From Asterionellopsis glacialis (lineage: Eukaryota; Bacillariophyta; Plagiogrammaphyceae; Rhaphoneidales; Asterionellopsidaceae), in contig WKLE02002581.1 in NCBI GenBank assembly GCA_014885115.2, positions 2,624 to 29,596 of the forward strand: a stretch of 26,973 nucleotides of DNA. The letters are read 5' to 3'. The position numbers and the translations under genes were made by a program. Shown here in pieces: positions 22,201 through 26,762 of the stretch. Positions within the stretch are counted from its first letter, which is position 1. Each line of letters starts with the position of its first letter. The notes beneath the pieces were generated by a model. The model did not search any database. It was not told the DNA's origin and saw only the letters and a list, made by a program, of their open reading frames with translations.

Positions 22201-24912
22201 GTCAAAGTCACTAACATTTTCGATGTTGAACTCAGGGCGACGATTATATTTCCGGAGGTAGTGGAAATGATATATTGCACGGGCAAAGAGGAAACGACGG
22301 TAAGTATTAAGGAGGTCGTTTAAACATTGAATTGCCCATGTAATGGTTCTAACTGGTGCATTTTGTTGCTGTTGTACTCTTTAGAGCTTGATGGTGGTGA
22401 CGGTGAAGACGGTAAGTTGTTAATGAAATGTTATTTTTGATTCCACATCAAATTATGTCTCAAAGCGTTTTTATGTTATACCTTCTTTCTAGAATTATAT
22501 GGAGAGCTTGGTTCTGACATTCTTCGAGGTGGACCAGGTAATGATATTTTGATAGGCGATATTGGCTACAGCGTTCGCCAGTATGAAGAAGGGACGGGTA
22601 CTCCTGTTCTGAATAGCAAATTAGATGGGACGACATCAGATCACGTCTGGCACAAGGACATTGTACTTGAAGAGCTAGGCGATATCACTGGTGTTCACGA
22701 GATTTCTACAAGAGTGAATTCAACGGATCTCACTGGTGAAGACATCTTTTCAGCATCGTTGTTGTTTGTTGCCAGTGCAGTGCAACCTAACGGAAGCAAG
22801 TTCACTCTAGGCTTGGGCGAAGGTTCAAACTTACCAATGGATCTTTTCCTTTTTGATCTCGTTCCAAGTTTCAACGATACTTTGGAAGGTAATGACGGAG
22901 ATGACATTTTGATAGGCCAGCGTGGCAGTGACATATTGAGGGGTGGAAAAAATGATGATATTCTAATTGGAGACGCTGGATTCAACACTATTCCCCCCTC
23001 TATCGACCTACCCCGTATCTATGGAGTTTACCGAGCCCTGAAAATAAAGAATGGTACCGGATACGTTTCAAATGCAACTGACTTTGGTGTCGTCTTTACA
23101 GCCGACTATGATCTCTATCCGAACCAATACCGCTATGTTGATTCCCAGTCATCGATAATTGATCTAATTACAAATGTAAATGACCTCAAGACTGGTAGCA
23201 ATCTTATTGCTGACACTATTGGTATTTCAGCGATAAATGTTGAAGACAAAAGATATTGTATGCAACCTATGTTCAGAATTGTACCGGGCTTCCTTAAAGA
23301 AACTCAAAGGATGCATGGAAACGATATCCTCGAGAGTGAGTCTGGAGAAAATATAGTTATAGGAGATGACATTCGAGGCTTTACCGCGCTTGACATAAAT
23401 GAGCTTGATGACATTCAGAATACTAGGAATGTTTTGGACAAATTAATTGTTGATTTAAGCATTCGTATCAGCACGCTCGAAGTAGATACCGAAAACCTCT
23501 TGAATGGACCTCAAGCAGATTTCACGATCAATATTGGTTGCGACGATATCACAACAGGAACACAGGGCAATGACTTTGTGACTGGTGATTCTCTCACACT
23601 CGTAGGGCGCTCCCTACGCGGAGGTTCAATTGATATTCCAATCGCGGAGGACATCCTGGAGCGTCTTCGGGATGTTGAGCTTGCTTTGACCAATATACAT
23701 TTTTGTCTGTATGAAGTGCATACAAAGGTCCTCCGTGATCTTACGGGTCCTGATAAAAAAGACACACAAAACTCCACACATTTACTCAGTCTTGCCAATG
23801 ATGCTATCCATTCATTTGGTGACGGCGACCTTGTGGTTGGCGATTCTGCGCTTATTTACTTTCAGGTCGATCGAAATGATTTTAGCTTCGATCCTGTTGG
23901 CAAGGTTCAGGGATTCAGCAAACCTTTGAGCAGTATCATGACTCGAAGGGATGACGAACTTGAAACCCACGTCAATGAAAATTTGCGTCTTGAAGAAGCT
24001 TTGGGTGTGAAACTTACAAATCAGGACGAAAGCGGTTTACCATACGCTGATGTTCCATTTTTGAACCGTGTAGGCAATGATGCTATTGATCTTAACGAAG
24101 CCGCCAATACAGGAGTGGGAGACTTCGCATTTGTTGGGGTAGTACTAAGCGATCAAATTCTTTCTGGGAATAAAGTCGCTACTTTGCTTTCGGATTACAC
24201 AACCTCCATCGAGGGCTTGCGGATCAAACCCTCAGTAAGTTCTTTCTTGCCACAACTTTCGGTGTTCAAGCTCCCATTTTACAATGAACGCTATGCTTCA
24301 ACGGTCACTAAGATTGTGGACCCCATCTTCCATGGCGACAATTTCACCGGTAGTTCTTCTTCGAACACGATGTTCGGAGAATTTCTAACTGGGAATTCGT
24401 TTGTTGATTCAAGTCAAAATTTGTTCATCGATGATAAAACAAATGCTTTTGGTATTTATGAGAATGCAGAATGGGCGCAAACTATTGCTGGAGACAGATT
24501 TGTTGTTGTGCCTGACACGATAATTGAAAGGCAAAAGGGAAAAGACGTTATTGTTGGAGAGCCATTTCAAAATTCCAAAACAGAGGAACGAGTGTATTCA
24601 GCGTTGGAAAGTTTGTTTTTGAATAATTCTCTGATTTTACAAATTGGTCGTGATTTGTACAGTGAATCCATATCAACGACAAGTCTGGGTCTCAAATCAG
24701 CACAATGCACAGATCCAGAATCTACCTACATTCCATCGCACACTAAATCGGTTAAAATCATAGCGGAGAGTACTAGCAGCAGCGGATTCATCTCTGAATC
24801 AATGGTTCCGTCTACTCCAGTGGCCCCAAAGAATAAAAATGATGGCAAACCAAGGATACAAGATAGGCGAAGGTACCAGGGTCTCCGGAAAATTCTACAG
24901 GATACACCCTGA
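57..24912 (+). CDS. Giant secreted multidomain RTX-type calcium-binding protein (14 exons, about 7,767 aa)
   Basis: Spliced CDS: join(57..4249, 4354..9141, 9278..11250, 11355..14071, 14176..14187, 14303..16502, 16623..17349, 17672..19262, 19358..21175, 21275..21778, 21868..22137, 22236..22299, 22385..22411, 22493..24912). Every junction is GT..AG and phase-compatible, and the sum is 23,304 nt including the stop. Domain order: signal peptide 1-17; degenerate beta-rich acidic modules to about residue 4,500; bead-like GGxGxD repeats about 5,170-5,530; Calx-beta-like region about 5,540-6,040; further beads and a GTFTL-type insert to about 6,400; dense RTX nonapeptides about 6,530-7,125; an acidic C-terminal region ending in a basic tail. 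No transmembrane helix or catalytic motif was recognised beyond the signal peptide. RTX repeats of this form are known to bind Ca2+ and fold as beta-rolls outside the cell. A role in adhesion, cell wall or extracellular matrix is inference. The overall order recalls giant bacterial 'calcium-binding' proteins, from memory and unverified. Splitting into several genes is the alternative, but only the first exon has a signal peptide. Confidence 0.82.
4250..4353 (+). other. Intron 1 (104 bp, phase 2)
   Basis: Donor GTGAGC at 4250, T-rich tract, acceptor TTTACAG ending at 4353. Splicing joins GC+T to give Ala and continues LSSKTTEV, avoiding the TGA at 4251. Confidence 0.85.
4354..9141 (+). CDS. 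Exon 2: degenerate beta-rich modules (residues 1398-2993)
   Basis: Continuation of the modular region, phase 2 at both ends. Signature endings are visible: KDDDLFDNVPISFDYE at about residue 1815 followed by a Cys, NDSDLFTGDSPEVTVDVD at about 2634 and EDDNVFDSTPPNITLPTLD at about 2945. Arg clusters lie at 1900-1903 (RRLQ), 2365-2367 (RRR before MSAFR), about 2394 (RRSLL) and 2409-2413 (RRSLQ). They fall between modules, in low-hydrophobicity linkers rich in Ser, His and Gly. Many N-x-S/T sequons are present, as expected for a secreted protein. The composition is strongly acidic, with alternating hydrophobic and polar residues typical of beta strands. No enzymatic motif was seen. The initial Met-led stretch 4250..4353 of this frame is intron, not coding. 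Confidence 0.85.
9142..9277 (+). other. Intron 2 (136 bp, phase 2)
   Basis: Donor GTAAGT at 9142, acceptor AATATAG ending at 9277 after a T-rich tract. The junction rebuilds an Ala codon and continues FQLNLP in the frame of exon 3. An in-frame TAA starts at 9143 if the intron is unspliced. Confidence 0.85.
9278..11250 (+). CDS. Exon 3: beta-rich modules with a Cys-rich loop (residues 2994-3651)
   Basis: Enters in phase 2 and ends in phase 1 at a GTAAGT donor. It continues the acidic beta-rich region. A Cys-rich acidic stretch (about residues 3110-3145) contains CKIPG, NCADF, DVCAPDEC and YDCNCDI, possibly a disulphide-bonded or metal-binding loop. A second Cys pair lies in TTCENFKCN. Near the exon end, SARPDVFLDVDFPNI (about residue 3583) is a divergent copy of the PPxVxxDxDF module ending seen in exons 1-2. 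No named domain was recognised. Confidence 0.82.
11251..11354 (+). other. Intron 3 (104 bp, phase 1; acceptor ambiguous)
   Basis: Donor GTAAGT at 11251. Two acceptors keep the frame: GCGAAG ending at 11354 (intron 104 bp) and ACACAG ending at 11381 (intron 131 bp). They differ by exactly 27 nt, so both give in-frame proteins. The first keeps a Cys (ISACD) that fits the Cys after module ends elsewhere; the second has the more usual CAG acceptor. The CAG ending at 11395 does not keep phase. Confidence 0.65.
11355..14071 (+). CDS. Exon 4: beta-rich region, bacterial giant-protein-like block (residues 3652-4557)
   Basis: Starts at 11355, or 11382 with the other acceptor, and ends in phase 0 at 14071. 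It includes a repeated linker, two KEKSNST copies near 11450-11490. A long block follows with strands such as VPLDFSLDLGFTKLAL and a segment ending FGRLTLGDFKK (about 13060-13092), resembling the 'DGRLTLSEL'-type acidic segment of giant bacterial calcium-binding proteins (from memory). Arg clusters: RRRMQ at 4293-4297, DRRRLGQR just after, and RRLLD near 4468. A Cys-rich stretch near 13905-14000 has CEGDCTGCTGNPTSC spacing, possibly disulphide-bonded. No catalytic motif was seen. Confidence 0.82.
14072..14175 (+). other. Intron 4 (104 bp, phase 0)
   Basis: Donor GTAAGT at 14072, very T-rich body, acceptor CTCGCAG ending at 14175. Exon 4 ends on a complete Val codon. Confidence 0.75.
14176..14187 (+). 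CDS. Exon 5: 12-nt microexon (residues 4558-4561, TLVE)
   Basis: Four codons (Thr-Leu-Val-Glu) lie between a clear acceptor (CTCGCAG) and a clear donor (GAG|GTAAGT). Both flanking introns are phase 0, so inclusion or skipping keeps the frame. The following exon begins FLPPPV, so inclusion gives a continuous hydrophobic TLVEFLPPP stretch. Skipping would make one intron of 231 bp (14072..14302). Sequence supports the microexon, but only transcript data can prove it. Confidence 0.6.
14188..14302 (+). other. Intron 5 (115 bp, phase 0)
   Basis: Donor GTAAGT at 14188, pyrimidine-rich 3' end, acceptor CCTCAG ending at 14302. Confidence 0.72.
14303..16502 (+). CDS. Exon 6: end of modular region and first bead-like GGxGxD repeats (residues 4562-5294)
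   Basis: Phase 0 in, phase 1 out. The first third (FLPPPVIFAFEYE..., LVLDTRGVREAIETGDP, KIDLSDPYPETSNGLVRPYE) resembles the block that precedes the repeats in giant bacterial calcium-binding proteins (recollection, not searched). From about 15,600 onward come bead-like repeats: FGGDANDRITVGSD, KGGQGEDSLYLDDSG, IGGDSVDKIFVDST, HGGDANDEIHMYG, GNKGNDTLNVDGSG and SGGEGADTIN. These are the GGxGxDxhxh class, consistent with Ca2+-binding turns followed by beta strands. Long non-repeat spacers lie between beads. The exon ends inside a further bead (NGGEDDD). Confidence 0.85.
16503..16622 (+). other. Intron 6 (120 bp, phase 1)
   Basis: Donor GTAAGC at 16503, acceptor TGTTCCAG ending at 16622. The split codon G+CA gives Ala, and the bead NGGEDDD continues as AFYIGQL. 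Confidence 0.85.
16623..17349 (+). CDS. Exon 7: bead-like calcium-binding repeats (residues 5295-5536)
   Basis: Phase 1 in, phase 2 out. Beads: NGDFGNDFYDVL, NGESGNDTFVVRS, DGGTGNDRLVVVGTDEDDNY, SGEAGNDLITVLST and FGAKGSDRFLVC. A very acidic insert (GGDDEDEVDEL) sits between beads. The tail VTSKNLRGHR continues after splicing as GILEHEISSGDE, matching the sequence order I recall in bacterial homologues, which supports the next splice junction. Residues 5295-5308 (AFYIGQLYNSERDS) come from the 5' end of the exon, ahead of the first Leu-led open frame. Confidence 0.83.
17350..17671 (+). other. Intron 7 (322 bp, phase 2, enlarged)
   Basis: Donor GTAAGT at 17350, acceptor TTTCACAG ending at 17671. 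Splicing rebuilds an Arg codon (CG+A) and joins LRGHR to GILEHE. It is about three times longer than the other introns because of an inverted-repeat-rich insert, listed separately. Confidence 0.82.
17418..17590 (+). repeat. Inverted-repeat-rich CTCTCT/TAGAG insert inside intron 7
   Basis: Composition differs from every other intron here: dense CTCTCTAC and TAGAGGG words on both strands. A 9-bp inverted pair is visible (GGACTCTCT at 17515-17523 with AGAGAGTCC at 17563-17571), and ATTAGAGGG occurs directly repeated at 17469-17477 and 17496-17504. GTAGAGG near the left end pairs with CCTCTAC near 17504-17510. It looks like a small non-autonomous element or hairpin-forming repeat. Exact ends and target-site duplications were not resolved. 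Confidence 0.45.
17672..19262 (+). CDS. Exon 8: beta-sandwich / Calx-beta-like block (residues 5537-6067)
   Basis: Phase 2 in, phase 0 out at a GTGAGA donor (19263). The frame stays open to a TGA at 19296, but only the 19263 donor gives the phase needed by exon 9. The exon contains repeated stretches resembling Calx-beta-like modules: IYDDMLAGVIIQETNG, a strand-rich segment, then WYEEKIVYVAAFNDDIEEG. The last resembles the '...W...qtV.V.a.dD...EG' ending of such modules, which are known from extracellular adhesion and Ca2+-binding proteins. A Pro-rich linker (PFLLPGE, TPPNNT) follows. The last residues DQFTGMNMGR continue after splicing as DIVIQGVE, restoring a bead preamble. Confidence 0.82.
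19263..19357 (+). other. Intron 8 (95 bp, phase 0)
   Basis: Donor GTGAGA at 19263, long T tract, acceptor AATGCAG ending at 19357. The more canonical-looking GTAAGC at 19302 lies beyond an in-frame TGA and cannot be the donor. The GTGAAT at 19295 gives the wrong phase. Confidence 0.75.
19358..21175 (+). CDS. Exon 9: beads, GTFTL-type insert and start of the dense RTX repeats (residues 6068-6673)
   Basis: Phase 0 at both ends. It opens with a bead preamble (VTYRDMNVIEMFLGNGVDD) and beads such as MGDANDITRV and NGNGGSDVLIVSSDE. A different module follows (about 19860-20260): GATNGTFTLELNDTET, a helical stretch, then YAVKVWQIGEGYALFFLGE. Bacterial giant RTX-like proteins carry a similar GTFTLTF...Y.VTF module (recollection). 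It has four to five Cys in C-x(n)-C pairs (SCGELGTTKC, ECTSNKEAEC), absent from most of the bead region. Dense nonapeptides start at about residue 6531 (HGGKGNDNI) and go on through GDDGDDDMYGG, GEGDDVGMGGADGDIIDG and NGRDIL. Confidence 0.85.
21176..21274 (+). other. Intron 9 (99 bp, phase 0, stop-free)
   Basis: Donor GTAAGG at 21176, acceptor GCCCAG ending at 21274. The intron is a multiple of three and has no in-frame stop, so retention would insert 33 residues. That stretch is hydrophobic, has 7 Cys and is unlike its neighbours, whereas splicing joins NGRDIL to VGDSARILY and exactly restores the repeated ILVGDxxxI pattern. This makes intron status very likely. Confidence 0.85.
21275..21778 (+). 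CDS. Exon 10: RTX nonapeptides and GDxG modules (residues 6674-6841)
   Basis: Phase 0 at both ends, 504 nt. Order: VGDSARILY module; NDTIHGGEGAVDYIIGG; DGMDLVFGDHGSIELY; GGRDTIILGPGDDMAFGG; GQDVILGDFGLFN; GSDTISGGAGDDVLMGQ. The pattern of nonapeptides alternating with a GDxGxI module is regular. The exon begins and ends at module borders, so its loss would keep the frame and shorten the beta-roll. Confidence 0.87.
21779..21867 (+). other. Intron 10 (89 bp, phase 0)
   Basis: Donor GTAAGT at 21779, acceptor TTTGCAG ending at 21867. It joins VLMGQE to GTDTIRGNDG, restoring the nonapeptide register. Confidence 0.87.
21868..22137 (+). CDS. Exon 11: RTX nonapeptides plus spacer (residues 6842-6931)
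   Basis: Phase 0 at both ends, 270 nt. Starts GTDTIRGNDGSDDIYGG, then GDFLYGGDMDDVILGDNGEI, then a longer non-repeat spacer with aromatic and charged residues (YPWINGIEWKQY) ending DIDMVE. The open frame continues past 22137, but it loses all repeat character there, while another frame regains it at 22236. This places the donor at 22138 (GTGAGT). Confidence 0.83.
22138..22235 (+). other. Intron 11 (98 bp, phase 0)
   Basis: Donor GTGAGT at 22138, acceptor AACTCAG ending at 22235. Splicing shifts to the frame that reads GDDYISGGSGND, a perfect RTX register. Confidence 0.83.
22236..22299 (+). CDS. Exon 12: 64-nt RTX exon (residues 6932-6952)
   Basis: Twenty-one codons and one base: GDDYISGGSGND followed by ILHGQRGND, i.e. 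about two nonapeptide turns. It enters in phase 0, leaves in phase 1, and is followed by GTAAGT. It is too short to appear as a stand-alone open frame and was found by following the repeat register. Confidence 0.8.
22300..22384 (+). other. Intron 12 (85 bp, phase 1)
   Basis: Donor GTAAGT at 22300, T-rich tract, acceptor CTCTTTAG ending at 22384. The split codon G+AG gives Glu. Confidence 0.8.
22385..22411 (+). CDS. Exon 13: 27-nt exon encoding one RTX nonapeptide length (residues 6953-6962)
   Basis: Flanked by acceptor CTTTAG and donor GACG|GTAAGT, both in phase 1. It reads E-LDGGDGED with split codons at both ends, so it contributes exactly nine residues. Because it is symmetric, skipping would remove exactly one nonapeptide and leave the rest in register. 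The junctions with exons 12 and 14 (GND-E-LDGG, GED-E-LYGE) both fit the repeat. Confidence 0.78.
22412..22492 (+). other. Intron 13 (81 bp, phase 1)
   Basis: Donor GTAAGT at 22412, acceptor TTTCTAG ending at 22492. It rebuilds a Glu codon (G+AA) and continues LYGELGSD. Confidence 0.82.
22493..24912 (+). CDS. Exon 14: last RTX repeats and C-terminal region (residues 6962-7767)
   Basis: Phase 1 in, ends at the TGA at 24910-24912. It begins LYGELGSDILRGGPGNDILIGDIG, then a spacer, then a second cluster (EGNDGDDILIGQRGSDILRGG). Later nonapeptides are sparse and degraded (HGNDILESESGENIVIGDD, GTQGNDFVTGD, FGDGDLVVGDSALIYF, VGNDAIDLNEAANTGVGD). Between them lie helical stretches with regular Leu/Ile spacing (about 23,400-23,500), perhaps a short coiled coil. 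The last 40 residues are Ser/Thr/Pro-rich and then basic (DRRRYQGLRK). No LPxTG, GPI-type hydrophobic tail or transmembrane anchor is seen, so the protein is predicted to be released or held non-covalently. Part of this exon is duplicated as a pseudogene downstream. Confidence 0.86.
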
Positions 24913-25071
24913 TGTCTGATTAATTATTCTGCTGTTCGGAACAAGGTAGATTTGGTGATAAATTCTTAAAATGGGAATCTTTGTACACATCTTGTTCATT
25001 GTAAGGGAACTGATTTTGTCGTCAAGCCTTGTACTGTCTATTGCTGTGCCATCCATAACACCCATTCCACC
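24913..25071 (+). other. Presumed 3' UTR / intergenic spacer
   Basis: AT-rich sequence after the stop of the giant gene. No canonical AATAAA is seen here; only loose ATAAAT-like words occur near 24957. No coding signal on the + strand. Confidence 0.4.
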
Positions 25072-25212
25072 ATGATCTTCTTCACAGTCGTCCTCCTTGC
25101 CTTTGCAATGGCACATGTTTTGACTGATGTTAATGTTGTCACCTTTAGTTCCAAGAAGGAACTCCCTGGCACATTCTCCTTAACACAAGAACAAGTTGAC
25201 ATAAATCAATAA
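25072..25212 (+). CDS. Possible 46-residue secreted micro-protein
   Basis: ATG at 25072 lies in a strong eukaryotic start context (CCACCATGA, A at -3). The frame opens with MIFFTVVLLAFAMA, a textbook hydrophobic signal-like segment, then HVLTDVNVVTFSSKKELPGT and a short polar tail to TAA at 25210-25212. An AATAAA follows 4 bases after the stop. I recognise no family. It could be a real small secreted peptide, a 3' exon or remnant of another gene, or chance. The minus strand of the same stretch is also open for about 97 codons with a Cys/acidic composition (CHCKGKEDDCEED), which lowers confidence. Confidence 0.35.
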   Translation: MIFFTVVLLAFAMAHVLTDVNVVTFSSKKELPGTFSLTQEQVDINQ

Positions 25213-25216
25213 TAAC

Positions 25217-25222
25217 AATAAA
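25217..25222 (+). promoter_or_regulatory. Canonical AATAAA polyadenylation-signal-like hexamer
   Basis: AATAAA lies 304 bases after the giant gene's stop and 4 bases after the small frame's stop. It could serve either transcript. It is a short motif in AT-rich DNA, so chance is possible. Confidence 0.35.
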
Positions 25223-25740
25223 TGCACACCCTGTATATCCTATGACTTCGTGCGACAGATACATTCAAATTTTGCTTTTATTATTCTTAGAAGTGGTGGC
25301 AACTGCTTACTGATGCATACAAGAGCTGTTCCTCTGGAACCAAAAGTACCAGAAGTAGCACACGTGTGCCACTTCCCACCTTTGCTTCAAGATATTAGTC
25401 AGCTCTCTTTCTATCACAAAACAATCATAAAAAGAATCATAGTTTGAATCATCTTTCCAGTCAAAAGTAGCTGAATTCTTCTTTGGGTCATTTTACCAAT
25501 CTTTCAGGTCTGGGATGAATCAATCAAGCATATAAATTTAAAATCCACTGACCACCATAACCTAGAATCATTATCCTTTATGAAACTCTTGAACTTGAAT
25601 TGTTTCCGAAGCAAGCAGTGCCTGGAAGTATACCAGTAGCATTGTTAGGCACCCCATATCGTTTGAAATCATCGGTCGGACACCCTGTTTTGTATGCTGC
25701 TTGAATTTTGCCTACTGTGCACGCCTTTGAAGGGCCATGA
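25223..25740. other. Intergenic stretch without recognisable gene
   Basis: About 520 bp with only short open frames on either strand, none with repeat register, signal peptide or splice sites that join to anything. The last bases before 25741 may be a more decayed part of the adjacent pseudogene. Confidence 0.5.
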
Positions 25741-26748
25741 AAATTGGGGAGAATGTATGAACTTTGGAGCTGTTTTCACAGTAGATTATAATTTATACAC
25801 CGCTACATGGATTCGCAATCTTCGATAATTGACCTAGTTACAAATGTTGATGATCTAAAGAACGGTAGCAATCTTGTTGCCGATATCATTGGTATTTCAA
25901 CGTCGTTGAGTACAAAGATGATGAAAGGTATTGTATGCAGCCCATATTCCGAATTTCATCTGGATTTCTTCAAGAAAGTCGGAGGATGCACGGAAGTGAT
26001 GTCCTCGAGGGTGGCTCTGGAAAAAACATAATCAACTGCACTTCATTTGACTGACCTTTCGGACATAGAGAATAATAAGCAAACTCTGGACAATCTCATT
26101 GTTGATTAAAGTGTTCGTCTCAGTACACTCAAAGTAAATACCGAAAACCTCATGACCAAAAACCTGATGAAGGAAACCCAAGCTGATTACGAAATCAAGC
26201 TCGGTTGCGACAGTGCCACTAAAGAAACACAAGGAAATGACCGTGTGATGGGTGATTTGCTGAAGATATACTAGAGCGTCTGCGGGATATAGAGCTAGCT
26301 TTGCTCAATATACACTTTGTCTTTATGAAGTGCTTAGACGGAATCTATTTAGAAAATGCACGTCAAACCTTCAGTACAATCATTCTCGGCAGCGCTCCAA
26401 AAGTAAAATCTTTTATTTTACTACCAGCGTTATATTTCATCAATCTGGATGTACACCCTATCTTTCATGGTAACAATTTACCGGTAATTCTTCTCTCAAT
26501 ACCATGTTTAGATAATTTTTTACTGGCAATTCTTTTGTTGATTACTCTAATTAGGAATTGTTCATTGACGATAAATCAAATACTTTTGGTGTTTATGAGA
26601 ATGCAGAATGGGCCCAAACTATTGCTGGTGATAGATTTGAAGTTGTGCAAGACACAGTCATTGAAAGGCAGAAAGGAAAGATAATAGTGTTGGATAGCTA
26701 TTTCAAAATTCAAAAGCAAAAAATTGGGACGTCTATTTTTGAATAGAA
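25741..26748 (+). pseudogene. Decayed partial duplicate of exon 14 (3' part of the giant gene)
   Basis: Collinear, same-orientation similarity to about 23041..24667. Matching blocks include DSQSSIIDL followed by LIADTIGIS-like text (25807-25900 versus about 23140-23230), RYCMQP (about 25928), the INIGCDD/QGND region, the ERLRDVELAL block (about 26275-26310), and FGIYENAEWAQTIAGDRF followed by IERQKGK (about 26580-26680 versus 24449-24540). Disabling changes: a 10-nt deletion near 25800, an in-frame TAA at 26107-26109 where the parent has TTA, a deletion of about 55 nt near 26256, and a loss of several hundred nt between about 26335 and 26455. It is a truncated tandem copy that no longer encodes a protein; no start or RTX cluster is retained. 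Confidence 0.82.
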
Positions 26749-26762
26749 ATTTGTTCTTTTAG

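Larger units (their letters stand above)
20747..22985 (+). repeat. Dense RTX / haemolysin-type Ca2+-binding nonapeptide region (protein repeat)
   Basis: Across exons 9-14 the protein carries clustered GGxGxDxxx nonapeptides, for example GGKGNDNI, GDDGDDDMYGG, SGGAGDDVLMG, RGNDGSDDIYG, GGDMDDVILG, LDGGDGED, RGGPGNDILIG, EGNDGDDILIG and RGGKNDDILIG. They alternate with a second module of the form [DN][IV][ILV][LIVF]GDxGxIxxY. Repeats of this type bind Ca2+ between turns of a beta-roll in secreted proteins. Five introns interrupt the region. Confidence 0.85.

Noticed and set aside
22138..22323. Continuation of the exon 11 open frame to 22323
   Set aside because: It loses repeat character exactly at a GTGAGT donor, while the +2 frame regains the RTX register after an acceptor at 22235.
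20747..22985. DNA-level tandem repeat or CRISPR-like array
   Set aside because: The periodicity is at the protein level (nine residues) with diverged codons; there are no identical DNA repeats with unique spacers.
57..24912. Calling the gene an RTX toxin
   Set aside because: RTX nonapeptides occur in many secreted proteins. No pore-forming, acyltransferase-modified or enzymatic head domain and no secretion-system genes were seen; the domain mix fits adhesion or matrix better.
24895..25184. Minus-strand frame of about 97 codons with a Cys/acidic stretch
   Set aside because: No recognised domain and it overlaps the stop of the giant gene; the + strand offers a better-contexted short frame. 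It cannot be fully excluded.
25250..25447. Open frame of 65 codons on the + strand
   Set aside because: No signal, repeat or splice context; composition looks random.
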